DNA of 64,000 bases from Amylibacter sp. SFDW26 (GCF_009184395.1 NZ_WEIC01000004.1:124001-188000), one strand, 5' to 3'; numbered from the stretch's first letter, positions 17,268 to 27,489 are shown. Translations and numbers: made by a program. The notes: generated by a model from the sequence alone, not told the origin.

Positions 17268-18062
17268 ATGCATTCAAACGGAAAAACAATGCCTAAAATT
17301 CAAGCTAATGCCATTGTAACAGGTGGTTCCACTGGCATTGGGTTAGCAATAGTAAAGCAGCTTTTGAGTAATGGATTCAATGTTGGTTTCTTTGGAAGTA
17401 CGGCATCTCGTGTAGAGGCCGCGCAAGAGGAGTTGCTGCAGTTAGGTTTCTCACCAAATACATTTTTGGGGCGAACACTTGATTTGCGTGATGAGAAGGC
17501 TGTCATCGGTTTTTTTGATGACTATGAAGGCGTTTATGGGCCAGCTGGTGCTCTTGTAAATAATGCGGCAATTTCCCCGAAGCAGGATGGGAAACGTATT
17601 CCGATACATGAAACAAAACGATCTCAGTGGTCGGATGTCTTAAATGTAAATCTAACATCTGCTTTTTGTTGCACTCAACGTGTTTTGCCTGGAATGCTTG
17701 AGGCCAAATTCGGCCGTATTGTAATGGTTGGATCGATTGCTGCTCGTGCTTTGCCAAGATTTGCAGGTGCCGCATACGTTGCATCAAAAGCAGGTCTTAA
17801 TGGATTGGCGCGCTCTATTACGTCGGAGTATGCCAGCAATGGTATAGTAGCAAACTCCGTTGCTCCTGGTAACATAGCAACAGTTATGACTGGCGGAACG
17901 TTATCAGAGCAAAATATTGCTGCTGCTAAGAATATTCCAACGGGACGGATTGGTGAACCAGAAGATTTGGCTGGAATAGTTGCATTCCTTTGCTCAAAAC
18001 AGGCTGCTTTTATCAATGGTGCAACAATCGATGTGACTGGCGGTGAATATATCAGTCCCTGA
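17268..18062 (+). CDS. SDR family oxidoreductase
   Basis: This 264-residue protein has TGGSTGIGLAIVKQL (about residues 17-31), VNNAAIS, catalytic Ser in MVGSIAAR, YVASKAGLNGL for the Tyr-Lys pair, and a C-terminal GATIDVTGG typical of 3-ketoacyl-ACP-reductase-like SDRs. It begins 2 bp after the aminotransferase stop with GAGAGAG as ribosome site, so it is cotranscribed. An alternative ATG at 17289 would remove seven residues. It probably interconverts a hydroxy and keto intermediate of the pathway. Confidence 0.9.
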   Translation: MHSNGKTMPKIQANAIVTGGSTGIGLAIVKQLLSNGFNVGFFGSTASRVEAAQEELLQLGFSPNTFLGRTLDLRDEKAVIGFFDDYEGVYGPAGALVNNAAISPKQDGKRIPIHETKRSQWSDVLNVNLTSAFCCTQRVLPGMLEAKFGRIVMVGSIAARALPRFAGAAYVASKAGLNGLARSITSEYASNGIVANSVAPGNIATVMTGGTLSEQNIAAAKNIPTGRIGEPEDLAGIVAFLCSKQAAFINGATIDVTGGEYISP

Positions 18063-18140
18063 TCAAAACAACATCCCAAATATAATCTAACATTGGGTCG
18101 CAGTTATTGCTGACCCACATTAAAACATGAGAAGATAAAA

Positions 18141-19871
18141 ATGCCCAAACCTAAAATTCAAACAGTCGCACAACGTATTGCCCAATTACTTGAGGCTTAT
18201 GGCGTTACAGAAATGTTTAGCCAAAGCTTACCTAGTGCTGTTGTGTTAGCATGTGAAGACACAGGTATTCGTCAAATAACTTATAGAACAGAGAATGCAG
18301 CTGGTACTATGGCGGATGCCTACGCTAGGACATCCAGTAGAATTGGTGTGGTTTGCGCTCAAAATGGTCCAGCAGCAACATTGCTTGTACCGCCTTTGGC
18401 AGAAGCACAAAAAGTAAGTGTTCCTGTATTGGCTATTGTACAAGACGTCCCAAGAAACCAGACTGATAAGAACGCATTTCAAGAGCTTGATCATTTAACA
18501 CTTTTTGCATCTTGTACGAAATGGGCGCGCATTGCAAACGACCCAAACCGCATTGATGATTATGTTCGACAAGCTATTACCGCGGCAACGACAGGTCGAC
18601 CTGGGCCAGTGGCTTTGATGTTGCCAGCAGATGTTTTGCTTGAGAAAATCGAAGTGCGTGACATTGATGTATCAGGCGCATTCGGTACGTGGCCATTAGA
18701 TCGGTCGGTCGCTGCTCCTGATTTGATTGAAAAAGCTGCTACTCTTATTGCACAAGCATCAGCTCCTCTTATTATTGCAGGGGGCGGTGTGCATTGTTCA
18801 AATGCAGCAGGAGATCTTGCAGAACTACAAGAAGCGGCAAGCCTACCTGTTGGTACAACAATGATGGGTAAAGGCAGTGTCGATGAACGTCACCCTTTAT
18901 CACTTGGTATTATTGGGAATGTAATGGGGTCCAACTCCACTGGGAAACATCTGAAACACTTAATAGATAATGCTGATGTTATTTTACTTGTTGGCACACG
19001 AACCAATCAAAACGGAACTGACAGTTGGTCATTATACCCAGAAACCGCAAAAATCATCCATGTTGATGTCGACGGAACGGAAGTTGGGCGAAATTACTCA
19101 GCACTTCGCTTAATTGGAGATGCTAAACTTACACTTGAAGCTTTAAATTTAGCAATTGCTTCTAAGGATTTGGGAAAACGTAATCAGGGTCGTCATAGGG
19201 TTGTAGAAGATATCGAAGCTGCGCGTGGGCAACGTAATCAGGAAGCATCTGATGTTGTTACAAGTGATCAATCACCAATTCGCCCAGAACGTATTTTGTC
19301 AGAAGTAGAAAAAGTCATGACTTCTGATACCACTCTTGTCGCCGATGCAAGCTACTCGTCTGTCTGGATCAATTCTTATCTACCATCATTGAAACCCGGT
19401 ATGCGTTTTATTACACCGCGTGGCCTTGCTGGCCTTGGTTGGGGATTTCCAATGGCCCTAGGAGCTAAGCTAGCCGATCCAACAAAAACCGTGATCTGCT
19501 TCGCTGGTGATGGTGGATTTGGACATGTTTGGTCAGAGTTGGAGACCGCAGTTCGTGAGAACATACCTGTTATAATGCTTGTTCTAAACAATGGTACATT
19601 GGGTTACCAAAAAGACGCGGAAGATGTGAAATTTGGCCGCCACACAGGCGCCTGTTATTTCAACCCTGTTGATCATGCACAAATCGCAAAAGCTTGTGGT
19701 TGTGATGCTTACACAGTTTCTGACCCAAGTGATTTGCATAAGACGCTTAAAGCAGCAATTCAATCAGAGCATCCAGTACTTATAGATATCATCACAGACC
19801 CAACGGCTTATCCGCCATTAACAATGATGGAGACTACTTTGGAAGAGGTTCGCCTCTCAAAGGTTTCTTAA
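18141..19871 (+). CDS. Thiamine pyrophosphate-dependent enzyme (acetolactate synthase/decarboxylase-like)
   Basis: The 576-residue protein has the three TPP-enzyme domains. The N-terminal part carries the activating glutamate in YRTENAAGTMADAYAR (about residues 51-66). The middle part has APLIIAGGGVHCS and DVILLVGTRTNQNGT. The C-terminal part has the diphosphate/Mg motif GDGGFGHVWSELETA ending in LVLNNGTLG (about 455-487). It resembles 2-keto acid decarboxylases and acetolactate synthase large subunits, but no small subunit is near. Between an aminotransferase and an aldehyde dehydrogenase, a 2-keto acid decarboxylase role is the simplest reading. Confidence 0.9.
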   Translation: MPKPKIQTVAQRIAQLLEAYGVTEMFSQSLPSAVVLACEDTGIRQITYRTENAAGTMADAYARTSSRIGVVCAQNGPAATLLVPPLAEAQKVSVPVLAIVQDVPRNQTDKNAFQELDHLTLFASCTKWARIANDPNRIDDYVRQAITAATTGRPGPVALMLPADVLLEKIEVRDIDVSGAFGTWPLDRSVAAPDLIEKAATLIAQASAPLIIAGGGVHCSNAAGDLAELQEAASLPVGTTMMGKGSVDERHPLSLGIIGNVMGSNSTGKHLKHLIDNADVILLVGTRTNQNGTDSWSLYPETAKIIHVDVDGTEVGRNYSALRLIGDAKLTLEALNLAIASKDLGKRNQGRHRVVEDIEAARGQRNQEASDVVTSDQSPIRPERILSEVEKVMTSDTTLVADASYSSVWINSYLPSLKPGMRFITPRGLAGLGWGFPMALGAKLADPTKTVICFAGDGGFGHVWSELETAVRENIPVIMLVLNNGTLGYQKDAEDVKFGRHTGACYFNPVDHAQIAKACGCDAYTVSDPSDLHKTLKAAIQSEHPVLIDIITDPTAYPPLTMMETTLEEVRLSKVS

Positions 19872-19899
19872 GCTGCAAAACTAAATGTAGGAATGAATA

Positions 19900-21330
19900 A
19901 TGACGAACCCCATACGAACGCAATGTTTTGTGAATGGTGCTTGGGTTGGGAATGGCAGTATTGCTGTTACCAACCCTGCGACAGATCAGGAGCTTGCCAA
20001 GGTGCCAAACTTTGGCTTTGATGAAACGAATGAGGCGATTGCGGTTGCGAAGGTTGCTTTTGGATCATGGTCAAAAACCCTTGCTAAAGAGCGATCTCAG
20101 ATACTGCGGCGTTGGTATGATCTGCTTGTTGAACATGCGGATGAGCTTGCGCATATTTTGACCTCAGAACAGGGGAAACCCTTGGCCGAAGCCAAAGGGG
20201 AAATCCTTTATGCAGCTTCCTTTATTGAGTTTTATGCGGAAGAAGCAAAACGTATATATGGGGAAACTATACCGTCTCATATTCAAGACGGACGTATTAT
20301 AGTTACGCGCCAGCCCATTGGTGTTGTTGCGGCTATAACGCCTTGGAATTTTCCAGCAGCTATGATTACCCGTAAAGTCGGGCCAGCTTTGGCAGCAGGT
20401 TGTACTTGCGTCGTAAAACCAGCAATGGAAACGCCATTGACTGCATTCGCCTTGGCGCAGTTAGGGCAAAAAGCAGGGCTTCCTGATGGTGTCTTGAATG
20501 TGATTACAGGGGATTCAAAAGAAATAGGCAAAGCTCTGTGTGATAGCCCAGATGTACGGACACTAACATTCACAGGATCTACACCTGTAGGGAAACTATT
20601 GATGCAACAATGTGCATCTACTGTGAAGAAACTTGGCCTTGAGCTTGGTGGCAATGCTCCTTTTATCGTGTTTGATGATGCCGATCTTGATGCCGCTGTG
20701 GTTGGGGCAATGGCTTCGAAGTTCCGCAATGCAGGACAAACATGTGTTTGTGCTAATCGTATTTATGTACATGATGCTGTCTATGATGCTTTTGCAGAAA
20801 AACTTGCAACCGCAGTTAGGGCTTTGAAGGTTGGTAATGGACAGGATGCGGCGACGACACAAGGCCCTTTGATCACAGAAAATGCCGTGCAAAAAGTAGA
20901 AGAGCATATTGCCGATGCAGTTTCTAAAGGTGCTTCTACTATTGAAGGCGGGCAGCGGCATGAAATGGGGGGTACCTTCTTCCAACCTACAGTGCTTCGG
21001 GATGTAACACAGTCTATGGTTATTGCAAAAGAAGAGACCTTTGGTCCTATTGCACCACTCTTCAGGTTTAAGGCCGATAACGAAGTTATTGCTATGGCGA
21101 ATGACACAGAGTTTGGCTTAGCGGCTTATTTCTATTCCCGTGATATTGGGCGTGTTTGGCGTGTTGCGGAACAGCTTGAATATGGGATGGTCGCGATCAA
21201 CAGCGGGATGCTTTCAACAGAAGTTGCCCCATTTGGCGGTGTAAAAGAATCTGGTATTGGGCGTGAGGGATCATCACATGGAATGGATGAATTTACTGAA
21301 ATCAAATACATGCTTATGGCTGGGCTGTAG
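19900..21330 (+). CDS. NAD(P)-dependent aldehyde dehydrogenase, succinate-semialdehyde dehydrogenase type
   Basis: The 476-residue protein has the aldehyde dehydrogenase landmarks: TPWNFPAAMITRKVGPALAAG (about residues 148-168), the cofactor motif FTGSTPVGK, catalytic Glu in LELGGNAPFIVF, and catalytic Cys in NAGQTCVCANR (about 282-292). The adjacent second cysteine in CVC is characteristic of GabD-type SSADHs. It would oxidise the aldehyde made by the TPP enzyme 28 bp upstream. Naming it gabD is tempting but the neighbours do not form a GABA operon. Confidence 0.92.
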   Translation: MTNPIRTQCFVNGAWVGNGSIAVTNPATDQELAKVPNFGFDETNEAIAVAKVAFGSWSKTLAKERSQILRRWYDLLVEHADELAHILTSEQGKPLAEAKGEILYAASFIEFYAEEAKRIYGETIPSHIQDGRIIVTRQPIGVVAAITPWNFPAAMITRKVGPALAAGCTCVVKPAMETPLTAFALAQLGQKAGLPDGVLNVITGDSKEIGKALCDSPDVRTLTFTGSTPVGKLLMQQCASTVKKLGLELGGNAPFIVFDDADLDAAVVGAMASKFRNAGQTCVCANRIYVHDAVYDAFAEKLATAVRALKVGNGQDAATTQGPLITENAVQKVEEHIADAVSKGASTIEGGQRHEMGGTFFQPTVLRDVTQSMVIAKEETFGPIAPLFRFKADNEVIAMANDTEFGLAAYFYSRDIGRVWRVAEQLEYGMVAINSGMLSTEVAPFGGVKESGIGREGSSHGMDEFTEIKYMLMAGL

Positions 21331-21689
21331 ATATTAATAACGCCGCCGTAATCTCCCACGGCGGAATGTAGGCCCAGTAGTACGCTTCCTGATACTGCTG
21401 GGCCTCGTGAATGAATGTTGGTTTATGTTGCTGTCGGTATTGCTGAAACAGATGATGTTGGCGTCCAAACTGTTGCACGTAAAGCTGATGAGAATAATTT
21501 TATTCAGTGGTCATCTTACTGTCGGGCAAGCGGTTTGTATAAACTTGATAACAATACGAAAAATGGCATATTTTCCTTGGGCAAAGCACGAGAAGAAACT
21601 TATCTGTAGAAGCCGTGTTGCGTAAAGTAGGCACTATGTTTCGAAACTTGTGAGCAATGAACGCATTACGAAATATCTGGTAGGGGTGA
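21331..21689. other. Intergenic region with tandem hairpins and a possible gene remnant
   Basis: Two strong hairpins follow the aldehyde dehydrogenase. The first is CCGCCGT/ACGGCGG at 21343-21364. The second has arms at 21371-21380 and 21395-21404 (GGCCCAGTAG/CTGCTGGGCC, one G-T pair). Neither is followed by a T-run, but together they may stop transcription. The remainder holds a short unassigned frame (see next entry) and ends at tRNA-Arg. Confidence 0.5.
21415..21609 (+). pseudogene. Short unassigned frame, possible gene remnant
   Basis: A 64-residue frame (MLVYVAVGIAETDDVGVQ...) with no good ribosome site and no recognised family. Its amino-acid composition looks protein-like, with a plausible start of a beta strand followed by polar text. 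It overlaps another plus-strand frame of similar size, so the coding status is doubtful. A decayed 3' fragment of a larger gene next to the tRNA is one explanation. Confidence 0.2.
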
Positions 21690-21766
21690 TGGCGGACCGA
21701 GGAGGATTCGAACCCCCGACCCCCTGATTCGTAGTCAGGTACTCTATCCAGCTGAGCTATCGGTCC
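21690..21766 (-). tRNA. tRNA-Arg (anticodon ACG)
   Basis: On the minus strand the acceptor stem GGACCGA pairs with TCGGTCC, followed by discriminator G and an encoded CCA (21690-21692). The D arm (GCTCAGCTGGATAGAGT), the anticodon stem-loop CCTGA-CTACGAA-TCAGG giving ACG, and the T arm GGGGGTTCGAATCCT are all present. Position 34 A is presumably converted to inosine by TadA. Confidence 0.95.
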
Positions 21767-21831
21767 GTGAGGGTGGGATTTAGTCTGCTTTGCGAAGCTT
21801 TGCAAGTGGCAAATCACAATATTGCAAACAA

Positions 21832-23433
21832 TTACGTAGTTCCAGATTTTGCTTTCAAATCGATTGCGGCTGCGATCAATGCACGTGTATATTCTGTCGT
21901 TGGATTATTAAATATATCTTCACCACGACCGATTTCCACAACATCACCTTGGCGCATTACAATCACTTTATGGCTTAATGCGCGAACCACTTTAAGGTCG
22001 TGACTGATGAAGAGGTAAGCAAGACCGTATTTTTGTTGTAAGTCGCGCAAGAGTTCTACAATTTGAACTTGGACAGTCATATCTAATGCGGATGTTGGTT
22101 CATCCAAAACTACTAGCTTAGGCTTTAAGATCATGGCGCGTGCAATTGCGATGCGTTGGCGTTGGCCGCCCGAAAATTCATGTGGGTAACGATCAATCAT
22201 TTCGGCTTCTAAGCCGACTTCTACAAGGATATCTTTGACCAATTGGCGACTGTCTTGGCCTGGCTCCAAACCATGAACGCCAAGCCCTTCGGAAACGATC
22301 TGTTCTACTGTCATGCGTGGGCTGAGTGATCCATAAGGGTCTTGGAAAACCATTTGCATGTCGCGTCGTAGGGGACGGATTGCTTTTGATTTCAAGCCAT
22401 CAATGTTCTTGCCTAAAAACAAGATGGATCCTTTGGAGGAGATTAAGCGCATTACAGCAAGAGCTAATGTGGTTTTACCCGAACCACTTTCGCCGACAAT
22501 ACCTAAGGTCTCGCCTGCGCGAATTGTAAAGCTTGCATCATTCACAGCCTTGACATGACCAGCTGTTCTGCGCATGAGGCCACGTTTAATTGGAAACCAG
22601 ACGCGCAGGTTTTTTGTACTTACGATTTCTTGCGCATTCTCTGCGGCTGCTTCGGGAATTCCTGAAGGTTCTGCCGAGAGCAGCATTTTGGTGTACTCGT
22701 GCTGCGGGTTGTCAAAAATGCTATGTGTTGGGCCTGTTTCAACAATTTCACCGTTTTGCATCACGCAAACACGATCTGCGATTTTACGTACAACGCCTAA
22801 ATCATGGGTGATAAACAACATGCCCATTCCTTCGGCCTTTTGCACCTCAGCCAGCAGGTCCAAAATTTGCGCTTGGATTGTTACATCTAGTGCTGTGGTC
22901 GGTTCATCTGCAATTAACAGGTCTGGGCCATTGGCAAGTGCCATAGCAATCATCACGCGTTGACGCTGGCCGCCTGATAATGTGTGTGGGTAATCGTTTA
23001 ATCGTGTTTCTGGATCGCGAATACCCACCTTATGCAATAGCTCTAAAATGCGGGGACGAGCCTCTTTACCTCTTACGCCCTGATGTAGGGCGAGACTTTC
23101 ACCCAATTGCCGCTCAATCGTGTGAAGCGGGTTTAAAGATGTCATTGGTTCTTGAAAGATAAAACTAATGTCATTGCCACGGACACGTTGCAATGTCGTT
23201 GCGTCTGCGCCAACCATTTCCGTCCCGCGATATGTGATTGATCCAGATTTGCGTGCACTGCTTGGTAATAGATCTACCGTTGAAAGTGCGGTTATGGATT
23301 TACCTGACCCGCTTTCACCAACAAGGGCCACTGTTTCACCTGCGCTCACATGAAAGCTAACATTTTTGACCGCGTCTTTGCCATTGCCAAACTCAATACA
23401 TAGGTTGGATATTTCCAATACTTTTTCGGTCAT
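21832..23433 (-). CDS. yejF: Microcin C/oligopeptide ABC transporter, dual ATP-binding protein
   Basis: The 533-residue protein contains two ABC ATPase domains. The first has Walker A GESGSGKS, signature LSGGQRQR and Walker B LLIADEPT. The second has [16 protein letters not shown] and LVVLDEPT (about residues 310-470). Each ends in an oligopeptide-ABC C-terminal extension. The fused double domain is the YejF arrangement. It energises import through YejBE. The start overlaps the yejE stop by 4 bp. tRNA-Arg lies 65 bp downstream. Confidence 0.94.
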   Translation of the reverse strand: MTEKVLEISNLCIEFGNGKDAVKNVSFHVSAGETVALVGESGSGKSITALSTVDLLPSSARKSGSITYRGTEMVGADATTLQRVRGNDISFIFQEPMTSLNPLHTIERQLGESLALHQGVRGKEARPRILELLHKVGIRDPETRLNDYPHTLSGGQRQRVMIAMALANGPDLLIADEPTTALDVTIQAQILDLLAEVQKAEGMGMLFITHDLGVVRKIADRVCVMQNGEIVETGPTHSIFDNPQHEYTKMLLSAEPSGIPEAAAENAQEIVSTKNLRVWFPIKRGLMRRTAGHVKAVNDASFTIRAGETLGIVGESGSGKTTLALAVMRLISSKGSILFLGKNIDGLKSKAIRPLRRDMQMVFQDPYGSLSPRMTVEQIVSEGLGVHGLEPGQDSRQLVKDILVEVGLEAEMIDRYPHEFSGGQRQRIAIARAMILKPKLVVLDEPTSALDMTVQVQIVELLRDLQQKYGLAYLFISHDLKVVRALSHKVIVMRQGDVVEIGRGEDIFNNPTTEYTRALIAAAIDLKAKSGTT

Positions 23434-24536
23434 TTGAATGTCTTTCTTGGATCAAAAGCATCGCGTAGACCTTCAAAGATAAACACCAGAAGGGATAGCA
23501 TGACGGAAATGGTAAGGAAGGCTGCAAAAGCCAGCCAAGGTGCTTGGAGGTTGTTCTTTGCTTGTAAGGATAATTCACCCAATGATGGATAAGATGGTGG
23601 TAATCCAAAGCCTAAGAAATCTAGGGAGGTTAATGTGCCGATGGCACCTGTGACTGCAAATGGTAGAAAGGTTAAGGTTGCGATCATTGCATTTGGTAAC
23701 AAGTGGCGCAGCATAATTTTCCAATCTGGAACACCCATAGCACGAGCTGCACGAACATATTCGAAATTTCTTGCACGTAGGAATTCTGCACGTACCAGAC
23801 CGACTAACCCTGTCCACCCGAATAGAATAACAATCAAGGTAAGAATGAAGAAATTCATTTTCAAAATAGCTGCCAAAATAATGATGACATACAGCATAGG
23901 CATACTGGACCAAATTTCTACAAAGCGTTGGAACAGCAGGTCGGTTAATCCGCCAAAATAGCCTTGAGCTGCACCTGCCATAATACCGAGTATTGAAGAC
24001 GTGATAACGACAATCATTGCGAAGACGATAGATATACGAAAGCCGTATATTATGCGTGCAAGAACATCGCGTGTTTGGTCGTCCGTGCCCAGTAAATGGT
24101 TGCTGTCTGGTGCTGATGGGGCTGTTTGAACATCATAGTTGATGGTGTTGAAACTATAGGGGATTGGAGCCCAAATTAACCATCCTTTTTCTATAGGTTG
24201 GTCCTCGAACGTTCCATCTAATATATCCTCGGCTACGCTTTCTGGGTCATCTAAACAAGCCTCTAATCCACCTGATTTTATTAAACACTGAACCTCGGGT
24301 GAGGGGTACTCTGCCTCTGTTTCAAACTCACCGCCAAAATCTGTTTCTGTGTAAAAACTAAAAGCTGGAGTGTAGAAATCGCCTTTATAGCTGACCAAAA
24401 GAGGTTTGTCGTTTGCAACGAGTTCTGCGAAAGCACAAATAACAAAGAGAACGCTAAAGATTATTAATGACCAATAGGCGCGGCGATTGGCTTTGAAATT
24501 AGCAAACCTGCGTTTTGTAAGTGGGGAGTTGAACAT
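23430..24536 (-). CDS. yejE: Microcin C/oligopeptide ABC transporter permease
   Basis: A 368-residue permease with an N-terminal membrane helix (about 19-38), a long periplasmic insert of about 110 residues rich in acidic residues, and five further helices. The binding-protein-dependent transport motif is ARAMGVPDWKIMLRHLLPNAM, near residue 265. The insert plus YejE-like WLIWAPIPYSFNTINYD are characteristic. It pairs with YejB and overlaps yejF by 4 bp. Confidence 0.93.
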   Translation of the reverse strand: MFNSPLTKRRFANFKANRRAYWSLIIFSVLFVICAFAELVANDKPLLVSYKGDFYTPAFSFYTETDFGGEFETEAEYPSPEVQCLIKSGGLEACLDDPESVAEDILDGTFEDQPIEKGWLIWAPIPYSFNTINYDVQTAPSAPDSNHLLGTDDQTRDVLARIIYGFRISIVFAMIVVITSSILGIMAGAAQGYFGGLTDLLFQRFVEIWSSMPMLYVIIILAAILKMNFFILTLIVILFGWTGLVGLVRAEFLRARNFEYVRAARAMGVPDWKIMLRHLLPNAMIATLTFLPFAVTGAIGTLTSLDFLGFGLPPSYPSLGELSLQAKNNLQAPWLAFAAFLTISVMLSLLVFIFEGLRDAFDPRKTFK

Positions 24537-24538
24537 GC

Positions 24539-25621
24539 TTATGTCTCCCTACTTTCAAAGTCGATGCGGGGATCAATCCAAACGTACATCAAATCAGAGA
24601 TTAATCCGACAACGAGTGACATTAAGCCAAAGATATAGAGTGTGCCGAAGAACACAGGGTAATCGCGATTTACGGCGGCTTCAAACCCTAAGCGGCCCAA
24701 GCCATCTAATGAGAATACGATTTCGATAATCAGGGACGCGCCAAAGAAAACCCCGATAAAAGCGCCAGGGAAACCAGCGATAACAATCAACATAGCATTT
24801 CGAAACACGTGGCCATAAAAGACTTTGTTTTCCGCTAACCCTTTGGCACGCGCCGTAGTAACATATTGTTTGTTAATCTCATCTAGGAATGAGTTTTTGG
24901 TCAATAATGTAAGGGTTGCAAATGCACCGATTGTTGCGGCTGTGACTGGCAATACAATATGCCAAAGGTAATCTTTGAGCTGTCCAAGGAATGTGAGATT
25001 GTCGAAACCATCAGATGTTAGTCCACGTAGTGGGAATATTTTCCAATACGAACCACCTGCAAATAGAACCATTAACATAATCGCAAATAGAAAGCCCGGA
25101 ACGGCATAAGCTGCAATGATGATACCCGATGACCATGTGTCGAATTTACTGCCGTCATGGACAGCTTTACGGATGCCAAGCGGGATAGATATGAGATAAG
25201 CGAGTAATGTAGACCATAAGCCGAGTGTGACCGATACGGGTAGTTTTTCAAGAACGAGGTCGATTACGGTGATTGATCTGAAATAACTTTCACCAAAGTC
25301 GAATTGCAAATACCCAAGCATCATATTGATAAAACGCTCATGGGCAGGCTTATCAAAGCCAAATTGTTTCTCTAGTTCCTTAATATATTCTTCGGGCAGA
25401 CCACGGCTGCCTTGGTACTGATCTGAATTACCCGCAGGGCTGGATGTTTCAGATCCGCCGCCAGAAATACGATCTGTTGCGCCTGCTTCATTTTCAACTT
25501 GTGCAAGAATAGTTTCAATTGGACCACCTGGCACAAATTGTATGAGCGCAAAGTTGATGATCATGATCCCAAGTAATGTTGGGATCATCAGCATTAGCCG
25601 TCTTAGGATATAAGAACCCAT
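24539..25621 (-). CDS. yejB: Microcin C/oligopeptide ABC transporter permease
   Basis: The 360-residue permease begins MGSYILRRLMLMIPTLLGIMI, the standard DppB/YejB first helix. It has a periplasmic segment with a Gly/Ser-rich insert (SGGGSETSSPAGN, about residues 53-65), then QFGFDKPAHERF. The EAA-type coupling motif is TTARAKGLAENKVFYGHVFRNAM (about residues 245-267). It is 8 bp after yejA and 2 bp before yejE. Confidence 0.94.
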   Translation of the reverse strand: MGSYILRRLMLMIPTLLGIMIINFALIQFVPGGPIETILAQVENEAGATDRISGGGSETSSPAGNSDQYQGSRGLPEEYIKELEKQFGFDKPAHERFINMMLGYLQFDFGESYFRSITVIDLVLEKLPVSVTLGLWSTLLAYLISIPLGIRKAVHDGSKFDTWSSGIIIAAYAVPGFLFAIMLMVLFAGGSYWKIFPLRGLTSDGFDNLTFLGQLKDYLWHIVLPVTAATIGAFATLTLLTKNSFLDEINKQYVTTARAKGLAENKVFYGHVFRNAMLIVIAGFPGAFIGVFFGASLIIEIVFSLDGLGRLGFEAAVNRDYPVFFGTLYIFGLMSLVVGLISDLMYVWIDPRIDFESRET

Positions 25622-25629
25622 ATATGTGT

Positions 25630-27489
25630 TTACTCGCCGCTTCTGTTTATGTTTATGCGTGCACCTGCGGCCTTAAGTTTATCTGCTTTTTCCTGATCCC
25701 ACCACCAAAAATCTGAAAACCCCAATGCATAAGGTGGAATCGTTTCTGGACGCCCGTATACATCCCAATATGCAACCCAGTGGTTTGCATTATACCAACG
25801 TGGTACCATTATATGTAATGAACGTAATCCACGATCTAATGCCTTGATTGTGATTGTCATCTCTTCGTGGTTTTTTGCTGCAAGCGCCTTGTCGATCAAA
25901 GCATCAACACCAGGATTTTTAATGCCAGTGAAATTACGAGATGGTACATCAGCACTTCCAGATCCAAACCATTGATATAGACTAACATCAGGGACAAGGG
26001 ATGTCTCATGTCGTGTCGTTAGGATGTCGTAGTCATGTTTGTTCCGCCGCTCCACAAATTGCGTAACGTCGATTGTTTTAACGGCTGCTTTGATCCCGAT
26101 TTTGCGAAGGTTCTCAATATATGGATTGATAAAACGTTCTGCTATGTCGCTCGCCAACATGAACTCAATAGTCAATTGCTCGCCATTCTTTACACGAATG
26201 CCATTTTCCAATTGCCAGCCAGCTTCATCCAATAGCTTGTTTGCTGTCCGTAGACGTTTGCGGTCAATCTGGCGCTTGCCGGAAACGGGTTGTATTACAG
26301 CAGGCTCTGATAAAAGTGTGTTAGGGAAATACTCTTTGTATGGTTCTAGAATTGCGATTTCTTCTGCAGAGGGTAAATCAGTAGCTTCTAATGCACTGTT
26401 CTCCCAAAAAGAATCTAATCGATTGTAATAGCCGTGAAATAATGTGTTGTTTGACCATTCAAAGTTGAACATTTCACTAACAGCTTTGCGGACACGAATG
26501 TCCTTGAATTTTTCTTTACGTAGATTGAAGTAGAATCCCGAAGAAACAGGAAGGGCACCGTCAGGTATCTCTTCGCGTTTGACCCAGCCTTTTTCAACTG
26601 CGGGAAAGTTATAGCCAGTCGCCCACTTTTGTGATTCACCTTCAACGCGAGATAATATGGTACCTGCTTTAAAGGCCTCGAATGCTGCGTTGGCATCACC
26701 ATAATATTCTTCGCGTATATAATCGAAATTGTTGCGGCCTTTATTAATAGGCAAATCCTTGCCCCAATAATTTGGATCACGCTTTAGAACAATTGAGCGA
26801 CCTACATCGATTTTGTCTAAAACATATGGGCCAGAGCCAAGGCCAGGAACTAAAGTTGATTCTGAAAAATCTTTTCCTTCCCAATGTTTTCTGGAAAATG
26901 CAGGCATACTAGCCGCGAGTTTTGGCAAACCTCTTGTTGCAGCACCTTCGCGAAATGTGAATTTTACGCGATGTTTTTCGAGGGCTTCTACTTTAATAAT
27001 ATCTGCGAAAACTTTTCGAAGGGACGGAATGCCTTTTTCAAGTAAGATATTAAATGTGAATACAATATCATCAGCGGTCACTTCACTCCCGTCTGAAAAA
27101 CGGGCTTCTGGGCGCAAATTAAAGATCGCCCACTGACGGCTTTCTGGGTATTCGATTGTTTCTGCCAAAAGGCCGTAAAGAGCATCGGGGTCATCAGCAA
27201 CAGAAGTCATCAAATCTTCAAAGAAAACGATCGTAATATGCCCACCTTTACCTTTAATCGTATAGGGGTGCATTGAATCAAAAGTACCTAAGGCAGGGGT
27301 TGTATATGTCCCCCCTTTAGGTGCATTAGGATTTACATAATCGAGGTGTTTGAAGTCTGGACCGTATTTCAAATCGCCATAGGTTGAAACACCGTGGGAT
27401 TTTATGATTGTTTCTTCGCTAAGAGCAGGGGATTGTATGAACCAAAGTGCACTTAGGAATGTAATAATCAGTTGTACGGTCTTTTTCAT
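25630..27489 (-). CDS. yejA: Extracellular solute-binding protein of oligopeptide/microcin C transporter
   Basis: The ATG at 27489 (MKKTVQLIITFLSALWFIQSPALS) opens a signal peptide of about 23 residues; an upstream extension to 27585 is not needed. The 619-residue protein is of the SBP_bac_5 type with family text HGVSTYGDLKYGPDFKHLDYVNPNAPKGG, then RPEARFSDGSEVTADDIVFTF and LGSGPYVLDKIDVGRSIVLKRDPNYWG. YejA proteins bind peptides and peptide-like antibiotics. First gene of yejABEF, with a bidirectional terminator-like hairpin 99 bp upstream. Confidence 0.94.
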   Translation of the reverse strand: MKKTVQLIITFLSALWFIQSPALSEETIIKSHGVSTYGDLKYGPDFKHLDYVNPNAPKGGTYTTPALGTFDSMHPYTIKGKGGHITIVFFEDLMTSVADDPDALYGLLAETIEYPESRQWAIFNLRPEARFSDGSEVTADDIVFTFNILLEKGIPSLRKVFADIIKVEALEKHRVKFTFREGAATRGLPKLAASMPAFSRKHWEGKDFSESTLVPGLGSGPYVLDKIDVGRSIVLKRDPNYWGKDLPINKGRNNFDYIREEYYGDANAAFEAFKAGTILSRVEGESQKWATGYNFPAVEKGWVKREEIPDGALPVSSGFYFNLRKEKFKDIRVRKAVSEMFNFEWSNNTLFHGYYNRLDSFWENSALEATDLPSAEEIAILEPYKEYFPNTLLSEPAVIQPVSGKRQIDRKRLRTANKLLDEAGWQLENGIRVKNGEQLTIEFMLASDIAERFINPYIENLRKIGIKAAVKTIDVTQFVERRNKHDYDILTTRHETSLVPDVSLYQWFGSGSADVPSRNFTGIKNPGVDALIDKALAAKNHEEMTITIKALDRGLRSLHIMVPRWYNANHWVAYWDVYGRPETIPPYALGFSDFWWWDQEKADKLKAAGARININRSGE

